Positions 25,201 to 32,661 of a stretch of DNA of 64,000 nucleotides are shown here, piece after piece (the first letter of the stretch is position 1; each line of letters begins with the position of its first letter). The stretch lies in the NCBI RefSeq assembly GCF_014137995.1, contig NZ_JACGWV010000001.1, positions 3,224,001 to 3,288,000 of the forward strand, in the 5' to 3' direction. The stretch comes from Promicromonospora sukumoe (lineage in GTDB: Bacteria; Actinomycetota; Actinomycetes; Actinomycetales; Cellulomonadaceae). Made by a program: the position numbers and the translations under genes. The notes under the pieces were generated by a model. It ran no database searches. It was not told where the DNA came from and was given only the letters and a program-made list of their open reading frames with translations.

Positions 25201-25534
25201 CAACATCTGGATCGAGCGCCTGACCGGGGAGGAGACCTCGCAGGCCCTCGCGTCCAAGGTCTCGGCGAAGCTCGCCCCGCCGAAGGTGAAGGCGGGCCAG
25301 GACGTGCGGGCCGAGGTCAAGGTGCCCGGCGCCAAGGGGAAGCCGGCCCCGACGGGGACCGTCCGGGTCACGGTCGGCGACACGTCGGTCAGGGCCACGC
25401 TGGGCCGCGGTCCGGCGCGGGTCGTCGTCCCGACGTCGGGCCTGGCGAAGGGGGTGCACCCGGTGACGGTGCAGTACCTCGGCGACCTGACGTACGGGCG
25501 CAGCACGACGACGGTCGACCTCACCGTCCGCTGA
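22211..25534 (+). CDS. Secreted PA14 / sugar-dehydrogenase-like propeller / CBM / DUF1080 fusion
   Basis: A 1107-residue exported protein. Domains in order: signal peptide (1-about 38); PA14-like (about 92-175, GYLNVPDAGTYDFRVTSDDG then ARLLLDD); a six-bladed glucose/sorbosone-dehydrogenase-like propeller (about 213-555); a CBM6/35-like module (about 676-800, YEAEAADISGGAGWNTNHAG); a DUF1080 3-keto-disaccharide hydrolase domain (about 812-1003, ALFDGGDLDAWE, GNSGVYIQERYEVQVLESFG, GHIKLQDHG); and a C-terminal Ig-like domain (about 1020-1107). DUF1080 members cleave or eliminate across 3-keto-glycosides. GGAGAGG sits eight bases before ATG 22211. It is the first gene of a three-gene operon under a LacI operator. 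Confidence 0.87.
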   Translation: MERRSTHRTLAAMLGVLVLPFTVLPAAAQASAQSAVQAAADPTRPQEPGVTLRVFDVQVPLEDYCTLKPGQTPNIDKLMPTIDYRTAADFGLTDRFVTEVTGYLNVPDAGTYDFRVTSDDGARLLLDDTVVVDHPGKHGATPKDGSVALEAGYHALRIDHFDGDFGQQLTLEWRPPGATGFALVPNSVLSTDAEVTRVTSPGRKLCEGVDEAPGDGLPLTEVHPDYTLTNLRPDGFEPQVTGMDWLPDGRMAIATWGGDRETVLGEVYLVENVTGDGGADDVTYTKIAEELEEPMGLKVVDDRIYVSEKHGLTELVDTDGDEVTDEYREVATWPFGGNYHEFAFGLLYEDGYFYVSTGIAMVPGGATRDPQLVENRGSVLKIDEETGEVEYLAGGLRTPNGLGFGADGGMYVTDNQGMHVPTSKLVRVEEGAFYNHYTNPDGPYDDQPVTEPVLWMPHSEISNSPSNPVILTEGVFEGQMAIGDVTYGGLQRVYLEDVAGQEQGAVFRMTQGLESGVSRTSVGPDGSIYVGGIGWSGNWGQAGKLGYGLQKLTFDESRAFDMLEMRAVEGGFEIEYTMPLSAETAENLAEKYEAAQWRYVSTPQYGGPKIDEEDLDVTSATLSADRRTVTLAVDGLKAGRVVNVHSPRPFAAEGGEELWSTEAWYTMNRLPDGTTPPPVYEAEAADISGGAGWNTNHAGYSGAGFVDRNWEPGARTTFAVEAGEAGPHDLALRYANGQNSDPSPTPRSMSLYVNGEKQKQVWLDSTVTWANWQTQTETVELREGANTIAYVHDEDDLGHVNLDSLTVTPSERIALFDGGDLDAWEKASGGAATWPVADGSVESFGGDIRTKEKFGDFRMHAEWFQPEHADDVTGQARGNSGVYIQERYEVQVLESFGIDPPKNNDAGSIYLKKAPDLNAATEMGTWQTYDIEFRGARFAPDGTKTEDARLSLWWNGQLVHDDVAIDGKTGNGKNEGPTPGHIKLQDHGDAGLNPRFRNIWIERLTGEETSQALASKVSAKLAPPKVKAGQDVRAEVKVPGAKGKPAPTGTVRVTVGDTSVRATLGRGPARVVVPTSGLAKGVHPVTVQYLGDLTYGRSTTTVDLTVR

Positions 25535-25611
25535 CCTGACCCCTGACCCGGCCCCCGAAGCCCACCAGGCTCCCGCAGCTGATCTTGTCCCTCGAAGGAG
25601 AGGTTCGTCCG

Positions 25612-26838
25612 ATGGAACGCACCACCAGCACGCCCGCACACAGCCCCCACCGCACCCCAGCCCGCACCCCGAGGCGCGCCGCGAAGCCGTGGCTCGCCGC
25701 CGCGGTGGTCGCCACGCTGTCCCTGCCGGTCCTGGCCGCTCCCGCGGGTGCGGCCGGGCCCGGCGGGGGCCACGGTCCCGGCCCGGGCGCCGGGACCACC
25801 GCGTGCGCGTACGGCTACACCAGCGACGCCACGGTCTGGTTCGGCGCCGGCGCCGACTCCGGCGTGACCAACCACGAGACCCGGGCCGGCTGCACCGTGA
25901 TGGACGAGATCATGGCGGGGGCCCCGTTCAGGACGCACGGCCAGTTCGTCCGGACGGTCACCTCGGTGACCAAGGACCTGGTGCGCGAGCGGGTCCTCAC
26001 CGGCGGCGAGCGCCGCGACATCCTGCGCGCGGCGGCCGCCTCGAAGGTGGGCAAGCCCCACCCGGTGACCGGCAAGCGGGCGGTCGACCTGTCGGCGATC
26101 GGCCTGGTGGGCTACACGGTCCGCGCGACCATGCCGACCGACGCCGAGGGGACGCTCGCGGCGCTGGCCGGGTGCGGCTTCCAGAACATCGAGCCGTCGG
26201 GCAGCGCGGGCAACTTCTACGGCTACACGGCCGCGGAGCTGGCGCCGCTGACGGACGAGGCAGGGATCGAGGTGCCGTCGCTGGGCGTGAGCCTGTCGAA
26301 CCTGCAGAACGACGTCGACCTGGTGGCGGCCGAGGCGCACGCGATCGGCGCGAAGTACGTGCGCATCTCGGGCTCCGGCTCGTGGACGCTCGCGGACTAC
26401 TCCCGGACGGCCGCGATCCTCAACGAGGCGGGTGAGGCGCTGAGTGCCGAGGGCATCCGGGTCGCGTACCACAACCACGGGTACGAGTTCGAGACCGAGG
26501 AGGACGGCGTCGCGGGCTACGACGTGCTGGTCCGGGAGACCAACCCGGCCTTTGTCACGATGGAGCTCGACGTGTACTGGGCGGCTAGCACGGAGACCGC
26601 CGCCACGGACCTGTTCGCGCGCTACCCGGGCCGGTTCGAGCTGCTGCACCTCAAGGACATCGCCGAGGACGGCTCCTTCGCCGACGTCGGCGCGGGGACC
26701 ATCGACTTCGCCGAGATCTTCGCCGCCGCGCCGCTCGCCGGGGTCCGGTACGGCTTCACGGAGAACGACCAGCCGTCGCCCGACGGCGTGACGTCCGCGT
26801 GCACCAGCCTCGGCTACCTCGCCGAGCTGCGCTACTGA
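25612..26838 (+). CDS. Secreted sugar isomerase/epimerase-like TIM barrel
   Basis: A 408-residue protein with a signal peptide (hydrophobic stretch about 26-46, ending in APAGAAG), an N-terminal extension of about 100 residues with two cysteines, and a xylose-isomerase-like TIM barrel. Barrel landmarks are VRISGSGSWTLADYS, VAYHNHGYEFE, FVTMELDVYWA, FELLHLKDI and GAGTIDF, which supply the usual metal ligands (His, Glu, Asp, His). Most family members are cytosolic; an exported one fits extracellular or cell-surface work on keto sugars beside the DUF1080 protein. AAGGAGAGG precedes ATG 25612. A 77-bp gap separates it from the first gene. Confidence 0.85.
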   Translation: MERTTSTPAHSPHRTPARTPRRAAKPWLAAAVVATLSLPVLAAPAGAAGPGGGHGPGPGAGTTACAYGYTSDATVWFGAGADSGVTNHETRAGCTVMDEIMAGAPFRTHGQFVRTVTSVTKDLVRERVLTGGERRDILRAAAASKVGKPHPVTGKRAVDLSAIGLVGYTVRATMPTDAEGTLAALAGCGFQNIEPSGSAGNFYGYTAAELAPLTDEAGIEVPSLGVSLSNLQNDVDLVAAEAHAIGAKYVRISGSGSWTLADYSRTAAILNEAGEALSAEGIRVAYHNHGYEFETEEDGVAGYDVLVRETNPAFVTMELDVYWAASTETAATDLFARYPGRFELLHLKDIAEDGSFADVGAGTIDFAEIFAAAPLAGVRYGFTENDQPSPDGVTSACTSLGYLAELRY

Positions 26839-26852
26839 GAGGGAGAGTGCCG

Positions 26853-29615
26853 ATGTCCGCACCGCACAGCCGGGCACGCCGACGGCTCCTGGGTGCGACG
26901 ACCGGTCTGGTCGTCGCGCTCGGGGCCCTGGTCCCCGCCACCACAGCCGCCACCGCCCATCCGGGCTCGGACCACGGCGGGTCCGATCACGCCGAGACGA
27001 CCGAGTTCGACAAGGTCCCGCTGGTCACGGAGGGTCTCGCCGACCCGTTCGAGCTGGACGTGGCCGACGACGGCCGCGTCGTCTACATCCAGCGCACCGG
27101 CCAGGTGGTGGTGCTGGACCAGGAGACGCTGCGCCAGACCACGGCCCTGGACCTGGACTACTCCCTGGACCTGCTCCAGCAGTCCGACGGCCTGCTGGGC
27201 CTGACCCTGGACGACGACTTCACCGAGAACGGGTGGCTGTACCTGCTCTGGAGCGACCCCGACGTCGCCAAGATGAACCTCTCGCGGTTCACGATGGGGC
27301 CGGACGACACGATCGACCCGACGTCGGAGAAGCGCCTGCTCGACTTCACCATCTGGCGCGGCGAGGGCCGCGCGAACTCGCACATGGCCGGCTCGCTCGC
27401 CATGGGCCCGGACGGCGACCTGTATGTCGCGACCGGTGACAACTCCGACCCGTTCGACCAGGCGGGCTACACCCCGATCGACGAGCGGGAGGGCCGCCGA
27501 GGCTGGGACGCGCAGGGCACGTCCGCCAACACGAACGACCTGCGCGGCAAGGTGCTGCGCATCACCCCGGAGGACGACGGCACGTACTCGGTCCCGGACG
27601 GCAACCTGTTCGCGCCCGGCACCGAGGACACCCGCCCGGAGATCTACGGCATGGGCTTCCGCAACCCGTTCCGGATCACCGTGGACCCCGGCACCGGCGC
27701 GGTGCTCATCGGGGACTACGGGCCCGACGCCCGCGTGGCCGACCCGCTGCGCGGCCCGGAGGGCCAGGTCGAGTTCATCCGGATGACGGAGCCGGGCAAC
27801 CACGGCTGGCCGTACTGCCACGCCGACAACCAGCCGTACATCGACTACGACTTCGCCACCGGAGCGTCCGGCGAGGCGTTCGACTGCGCCAACCCGGTCA
27901 ACGACTCCCCCAACAACACGGGCCTGCGCGAGCTCCCGCCGTCGCAGGAGCCGCTGGTCTGGTACGGCTACGGGGAGTCGGCGGAGTTCCCCGAGCTCGG
28001 TACCGGCGGCGCGGCGCCCATGGGCGGCCCGGTCTACCGGTTCGACCCGGACCTCGACGTCAAGACGAAGTTCCCGGAGACCTTCGACGGGCACTGGTTC
28101 GTCTCCGAGTACGCCCGCAACTACTACAAGGTGCTCTCGCTCGACGAGACCACGGGCGAGCTCGCCTCGATCGACCCGTTCCTGGAGGGCGAGACGTTCG
28201 TCGCCCCGTTCGAGGCCGAGTTCGGCCCCGACGGCTCGCTCTACATCATCGACTTCGGCCTCGGCCGGGGTGCGGGCCGCGGCAGCACCAACACCGACGC
28301 CGGCATCTACCGCATCGACTACGCGGCCGACGGCCGCCGGCCGATCTCGCAGTTCAGCGCCGACGTCGACTCCGGCCACGAACCGCTGACCGTCGCCTTC
28401 GACGGCGGCGCCAGCGAGAGCCCCGACGGGCTCGACATCACCTACGAGTGGGACTTCGAGAACGACGGCGTCGTCGACTCCACCGAGGCCAACCCGACGC
28501 ACACGTACACCGAGCGGGGCCAGTTCGGCGCCCGCCTGACGGTCACGGACAGCGAGGGGTTCACCGGCGTCTCCGTGCAGAAGATCACGGTCGGCAACAC
28601 CCGGCCGGACGTCGCCTTCGGGGCGCCGTTCCACGGCGGCTTCGCCGAGCTCGGCGACACCGTCGACTACTCGGTGGACGTGGACGACGTCGAGGACGGC
28701 TCCACCGAGGCGGGCACCATCGACTGCGAGCAGGTCACGGTGAACACCCAGCTCGGCCACGACACCCACGCGCACCCCCTGGACAACTACACCGGGTGCT
28801 CCGGGTCGGTGTTCCTCGACCCGGCGGACCACGGCGTGGGCCAGAACGTCTACCCCGTGCTCGGGGCGGGCTACCAGGACCTCGGCGCCGACGGCGTGCC
28901 CGCGCTGGCCGGCCAGGACGTCATCCACCTGCAGGTACGGGACAAGGAGGCCGAGTTCTACGCGGACAGCTCCGGCGTCACCGTGGCGGACGGCGCGGAC
29001 GCCCGCGGCGGACGCCTGGTGACCGACGTCGACCACGGCGACTGGATCGCGTTCGGCCCGGTGGACCTGCGCGGCATCGACGGCCTGACGGTCGGCGCCG
29101 TCCGCGGCGCCGCCGACACGACCGTCGAGGTCCGGGCCGGCAGCCCGACCGGGCGCAAGCTCGGCCAGGTCGAGGTACCCAAGGCCACGGGTGCCGGGCA
29201 GGTCGTCTCGCCCAGCCTCGACCTCAAGGCGCGGCAGGGTGCCACCACCCTGTACCTCGTCGCGAAGAGCAAGCGCGAGCCGGCCGACGGCGCGAACGTC
29301 GGCCTCGACTGGCTCGTCTTCCACGGGCGCGGCGTCGCCGACGCCACCGCCCCGGTCGTGACGGCCGAGGCCGGCCGCGGGGCCGTCCGGGCAGGCAGCC
29401 CGGTCGACCTGTCCGGGTCCGCCGTGGCCCCCGAAGGGCGCGAGATCGTCTCCTACCAGTGGGACCTCGGTGACGGGACCACCGCGGACGGCGCGAGCGT
29501 CGCGCACGCCTACGAGCAGCCGGGCCGGTACACGGCACGACTCATCGCGACCGACAGCGAGGGCACTCGCGACTGGACGACGGTCGAGCTGAGGGTGTCG
29601 CCCGCCAAGCCCTGA
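26853..29615 (+). CDS. Secreted sugar dehydrogenase-like (GSDH) propeller with PKD domains
   Basis: A 920-residue exported protein: signal peptide (1-about 37); a glucose/sorbosone dehydrogenase propeller (about 50-480) with GLLGLTLDDDFTENGWLYL, LAMGPDGDLYVATGDNSD, YGMGFRNPFRI and GNHGWPYCH; a PKD domain (about 493-585); a region of unknown fold with paired cysteines (about 590-700); a CBM6-like module (about 710-825); and a final PKD domain (about 830-915). The propeller class uses PQQ in known enzymes and oxidises aldoses, but PQQ ligands cannot be confirmed by eye. It starts 14 bp after the TIM-barrel stop, with GGGAGAG upstream, so it is co-transcribed. Confidence 0.85.
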   Translation: MSAPHSRARRRLLGATTGLVVALGALVPATTAATAHPGSDHGGSDHAETTEFDKVPLVTEGLADPFELDVADDGRVVYIQRTGQVVVLDQETLRQTTALDLDYSLDLLQQSDGLLGLTLDDDFTENGWLYLLWSDPDVAKMNLSRFTMGPDDTIDPTSEKRLLDFTIWRGEGRANSHMAGSLAMGPDGDLYVATGDNSDPFDQAGYTPIDEREGRRGWDAQGTSANTNDLRGKVLRITPEDDGTYSVPDGNLFAPGTEDTRPEIYGMGFRNPFRITVDPGTGAVLIGDYGPDARVADPLRGPEGQVEFIRMTEPGNHGWPYCHADNQPYIDYDFATGASGEAFDCANPVNDSPNNTGLRELPPSQEPLVWYGYGESAEFPELGTGGAAPMGGPVYRFDPDLDVKTKFPETFDGHWFVSEYARNYYKVLSLDETTGELASIDPFLEGETFVAPFEAEFGPDGSLYIIDFGLGRGAGRGSTNTDAGIYRIDYAADGRRPISQFSADVDSGHEPLTVAFDGGASESPDGLDITYEWDFENDGVVDSTEANPTHTYTERGQFGARLTVTDSEGFTGVSVQKITVGNTRPDVAFGAPFHGGFAELGDTVDYSVDVDDVEDGSTEAGTIDCEQVTVNTQLGHDTHAHPLDNYTGCSGSVFLDPADHGVGQNVYPVLGAGYQDLGADGVPALAGQDVIHLQVRDKEAEFYADSSGVTVADGADARGGRLVTDVDHGDWIAFGPVDLRGIDGLTVGAVRGAADTTVEVRAGSPTGRKLGQVEVPKATGAGQVVSPSLDLKARQGATTLYLVAKSKREPADGANVGLDWLVFHGRGVADATAPVVTAEAGRGAVRAGSPVDLSGSAVAPEGREIVSYQWDLGDGTTADGASVAHAYEQPGRYTARLIATDSEGTRDWTTVELRVSPAKP

Positions 29616-29634
29616 AGCCCCTGACCCCGCCGAC

Positions 29635-29676
29635 AGCGCCGGCCCGGACCACCCCGCGGTGGTCCGGGCCGGCGCT
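29635..29676 (+). terminator. Very strong terminator of the secreted-enzyme operon
   Basis: AGCGCCGGCCCGGACCACC (29635-29653) pairs perfectly with 29658-29676 around the tetraloop CCGC. This 19-bp stem lies 20 bp past the stop codon and is followed by ACTTCTC. It closes the three-gene operon and separates it from the AraC gene. Confidence 0.9.
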
Positions 29677-29748
29677 ACTTCTCACAGTCTTGGAATTGCC
29701 GGCGTCGCGACGATTGCCGCCGGTCGGAGCCCGGCAGAGACTGGATCG

Positions 29749-30813
29749 GTGGCTACGGATTCGGTGTCAGGCATCAAGTCCCGGAAAGATGACGGCATCC
29801 TGGAAGATGTCTTCGCACAGTTCCCGGTACCCCTCGCCGAGCACCAGCTCTTCCGGACCGCCGATCCCGGGACGGCCCGCGAGGAGGTGACCCGGACCCT
29901 CTTTCCGCACGACCTGCTCCTCGACGGCGACGCGCACCCCTTCGAGGCGTCGGTCCGCAGCGCCCGGCTCCGAGCGGTGAGCATCACCGTCCTGGCCTAC
30001 GGGTCCGACGTCGAGCTCGTCGCCGAGCGGGCCGACTCCGCCTACGTCGTCGCCCACCCGCTCGTCGGGCGGGCGACGTTCGACGTCGGGGCGCACCAGG
30101 TCGCCGTCCGGCCCGGGACCGCCGCGGTGTCCACGCCCGGCGAGCCGCTGCGCGTCCGCTGGTCTGCCGGGAGCGTGCTGCTGGTGATCACCGTGGACAG
30201 GGCAGCGCTGACGGAGGAGCTCGAGACGTGGACGGACGCCGAGCCCGGGGTACCCCTGCGCTTCGAGCCCGCCGTCGGTGTCTGGGACATGCCGGCCGCC
30301 GGCTGGTGGTCGGCCGTCGACAACCTGGTCGAGGACCTCGACTCGCCGGCACCGACGCTGCGCCACCCCGCCGCGGTGTCCGCGGCGGAGCGGAGCCTGA
30401 TGGTCGGGCTGCTGCTGTCGGTGCCCCACAACTACTCGGGCCGGCTCTGGGAGCGGCCGCTGCCGATCGGCCCCGAGTGGCTCGGCCGCGCGACGGACCT
30501 GATCGAGCGCGTCCCGCACCGCACCTGGACCGTGCCCGACCTGGCGCGCGCGGCCAACACCAGCACCCGGGCGCTGTACGACGGCTTCCGCCGCTGGCTG
30601 GGCACCACCCCCATGGAGTACCAGCGGCAGGTCCGGCTGCGCCGCGCCTGGGTCGAGCTCCGGACCGCCGACCCCGGCGCGGAGACCGCGACGGTGACGG
30701 AGATCGCCTCCCGGCTGGGGTTCACCAACCTCGGACGGTTCGCGGCCGGGTACCGACGCCGGTTCGGCGAGCTGCCGTCGACGACGCTGCAGCGCGGCCG
30801 GGACGGCTACTGA
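29749..30813 (+). CDS. AraC-family transcriptional regulator
   Basis: A 354-residue regulator with an AraC_binding_2-like N-terminal domain (RTADPGTAREEVTRTLFPHD, AVSITVLAYGSDVELVA) and a C-terminal double HTH: RTWTVPDLARAANTSTRALY and TEIASRLGFTNLGRFAAGYR, ending with RRFGELPSTTL. GTG 29749 is a plausible start; the frame is open to 29659 but that part falls next to the terminator. It converges with the sugar permease genes, with only five bases between stop codons, and may regulate either that importer or an operon elsewhere. Ligand unknown. Confidence 0.85.
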   Translation: MATDSVSGIKSRKDDGILEDVFAQFPVPLAEHQLFRTADPGTAREEVTRTLFPHDLLLDGDAHPFEASVRSARLRAVSITVLAYGSDVELVAERADSAYVVAHPLVGRATFDVGAHQVAVRPGTAAVSTPGEPLRVRWSAGSVLLVITVDRAALTEELETWTDAEPGVPLRFEPAVGVWDMPAAGWWSAVDNLVEDLDSPAPTLRHPAAVSAAERSLMVGLLLSVPHNYSGRLWERPLPIGPEWLGRATDLIERVPHRTWTVPDLARAANTSTRALYDGFRRWLGTTPMEYQRQVRLRRAWVELRTADPGAETATVTEIASRLGFTNLGRFAAGYRRRFGELPSTTLQRGRDGY

Positions 30814-30818
30814 GCCCC

Positions 30819-31670
30819 CTACTTGACGGCGCCCGCGGTGAGCCCGGCGATCACCTGCCGCTGCAGGATGAGGAACAAGCAGATCGGGACCAGCATCACC
30901 AGCGTCGCCCCGGCGACCGCCCCGGTGACGTTGAACCCGAACTGCGACTTGAACCCGGCCAGCACGAGCTGCACGTTCCGGTTCTCCTCCGAGACCAGCA
31001 GCAGGTTCGCGAAGAAGAACTCGTTCCAGATGTTCACGAAGGCGACCACCGCCACGGTCGCCAGCGCGGGCCGGGTCAGCGGCAGCACCACCCGGAACAG
31101 CGTGGTGAAGTACCCGGCGCCGTCGATCATCGCGGCCTCCTCCAGCTCGGGCGGCGTCGAGAGCATGAACGCCCGCAGCACCACGAACGTGAACGGGAAC
31201 TGCAGCGCCGAGTACAGGATCACCATGCCGATCCGGGAGTCGAACATCCCCAGCTCCCGCACCACGAAGAACACCGGCGTCGCCAGGCCGACCAGGGGCA
31301 GCGCCAGCGCCAGGGAGAACAGCGCCACCAGGGCGTTGCGGCCGGGGAAGGAGAACCGCGCCAGCGGGTAGGCCGCCAGGAACGCCGCCGTCAGCGCGCC
31401 GAGCGTGCCGAGCCCCGCGTACAGGAGCGTGTTCAGCATGTACTCGTGCAGGTGGATCTGGGTGAAGGCGTCGACGAAGCCCTGCACGGTGAACGGCGCG
31501 GGCAGGAGACCCTGGCCGGAGAAGATCTGGTTCCCGGTCTTGAAGGCGGACAGCATGACCCACGCCGTCGGCGCGAGCGCCAGCAGCACGACGAGGCCCA
31601 GGAAACCGTAGATCAGCACGTTCGCCCAGCCGGACCGGCGTCCGGCGGCAGTCGTCTGGATGTCGCTCAC
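30819..31670 (-). CDS. Sugar ABC permease, MalG-like
   Basis: A 283-residue CUT1 permease with six predicted helices. The EAA coupling loop reads PPELEEAAMIDGAGYFTTLFRVVLPLTRPAL, and the C-terminus ending AGLTAGAVK is family-typical. The GTG start overlaps the stop of the MalF-like gene by four bases (GTGA). It is the last gene of an operon running FAD oxidoreductase, binding protein, MalF-like, MalG-like. No ATPase is encoded here, so a shared MsiK/MalK-type ATPase elsewhere is likely, as is usual for actinobacterial CUT1 systems. Confidence 0.92.
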   Translation of the reverse strand: MSDIQTTAAGRRSGWANVLIYGFLGLVVLLALAPTAWVMLSAFKTGNQIFSGQGLLPAPFTVQGFVDAFTQIHLHEYMLNTLLYAGLGTLGALTAAFLAAYPLARFSFPGRNALVALFSLALALPLVGLATPVFFVVRELGMFDSRIGMVILYSALQFPFTFVVLRAFMLSTPPELEEAAMIDGAGYFTTLFRVVLPLTRPALATVAVVAFVNIWNEFFFANLLLVSEENRNVQLVLAGFKSQFGFNVTGAVAGATLVMLVPICLFLILQRQVIAGLTAGAVK

Positions 31671-32650
31671 AGTGCACGCTCCCCGATCCGGAAGATGCGT
31701 CGGACGGCGACGATCAGCACCAGGCCGATGACGATGATCACCGAGCCGACGGCGTTGGCGAAGCCCCACTCGCCGTTCAGGTACGACCGGTACGCGTACA
31801 GCGCCAGCGTCGCCGTCGCGTCGTCGGGCCCCCCGGCGGTGAGGATGAAGACCAGGTCGAACATGCCGATGTCCACGAGCAGCCGGATGAGGATCGCGGT
31901 GCCGATGACGTTGCGCAGCAGCGGCAGGGTGATGCGGGTGAGCTGCTGCCACGTCGAGGCGCCGTCGACCGAGGCCGCCTCGTACAGCTCGCCCGGGATC
32001 GCCGCGATCTCGGCCATGACCAGGATCACCACGAACCCGATGATGAACACGAAGGTCCCCGCGACGGCCCACCGCGCCGTCGCCGTGTCGAAGAGCCAGT
32101 CCCGTCCGGGCAGGCCCACCGCGCCCAGGGCGTTGTTCAGCAGCCCGGCCCGCGGGTTGTAGAACATGGAGAAGACCAGGGCGTAGGCCGCGCCCGAGAT
32201 GACGAACGGCACGAAGATGATCGTCCGCAGCGTCTTCCACCCGCGGGGCCGCAGCGCGAGCACCATGCCGACGCCGACGCCCAGCGGGACCTGGATGAAC
32301 ACCGAGGCCGCCGCGTAGAACAGCGTGTTGCCGAGCGCCTTGAGGAAGACGGGGTCGCCGAACATCTGCCGGTAGTTGTCGAGACCCGCCCAGGCGAAGT
32401 CCAGCCCGCTCCAGCGGGCGAACGCCGTGGCCGCCAGCACGAGGAACGGCACCAGGAAGAACGTGCCGAACAGGACGAGGCCGGGCAGCAGCGACACCGC
32501 GACGGGGCCGCGCATGCCCCGGGGAATCCGAGTCCCCGGGACGGGCCGGGCGCGCCGGGTGACGAGGCGGCGGCGCGGGGGCCCGACCGCTGGTTCGGGG
32601 GCGGGCGCCGGGACGGTGTCCGGCGGTCGGTCCTTCGTGAAAGCGCTCAT
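31667..32650 (-). CDS. Sugar ABC permease, MalF-like
   Basis: A 327-residue CUT1 permease: a Pro/Arg-rich cytoplasmic N-terminus of about 50 residues, then six helices. The coupling loop is IPGELYEAASVDGASTWQQLTRITLPLL, and VDIGMFDLVFILTAGGP follows. ATG 32650 has AGGAGGGC upstream. It pairs with the MalG-like protein and receives substrate from the lipoprotein encoded just upstream, with 11 bp between the genes. Confidence 0.92.
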   Translation of the reverse strand: MSAFTKDRPPDTVPAPAPEPAVGPPRRRLVTRRARPVPGTRIPRGMRGPVAVSLLPGLVLFGTFFLVPFLVLAATAFARWSGLDFAWAGLDNYRQMFGDPVFLKALGNTLFYAAASVFIQVPLGVGVGMVLALRPRGWKTLRTIIFVPFVISGAAYALVFSMFYNPRAGLLNNALGAVGLPGRDWLFDTATARWAVAGTFVFIIGFVVILVMAEIAAIPGELYEAASVDGASTWQQLTRITLPLLRNVIGTAILIRLLVDIGMFDLVFILTAGGPDDATATLALYAYRSYLNGEWGFANAVGSVIIVIGLVLIVAVRRIFRIGERAL

Positions 32651-32661
32651 GGCCGCCCTCC

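Noticed and set aside
22310..25639. Minus-strand frame of about 1109 codons opposite the PA14/propeller/DUF1080 gene
   Set aside because: It is the complement of a well-supported domain-rich gene. The protein is a Val/Arg/Leu/His-rich string with no motif, as expected for a high-GC antisense frame.
26832..29507. Minus-strand frame of about 891 codons opposite the GSDH/PKD gene
   Set aside because: Same reason: composition typical of an antisense shadow and no recognisable domain.
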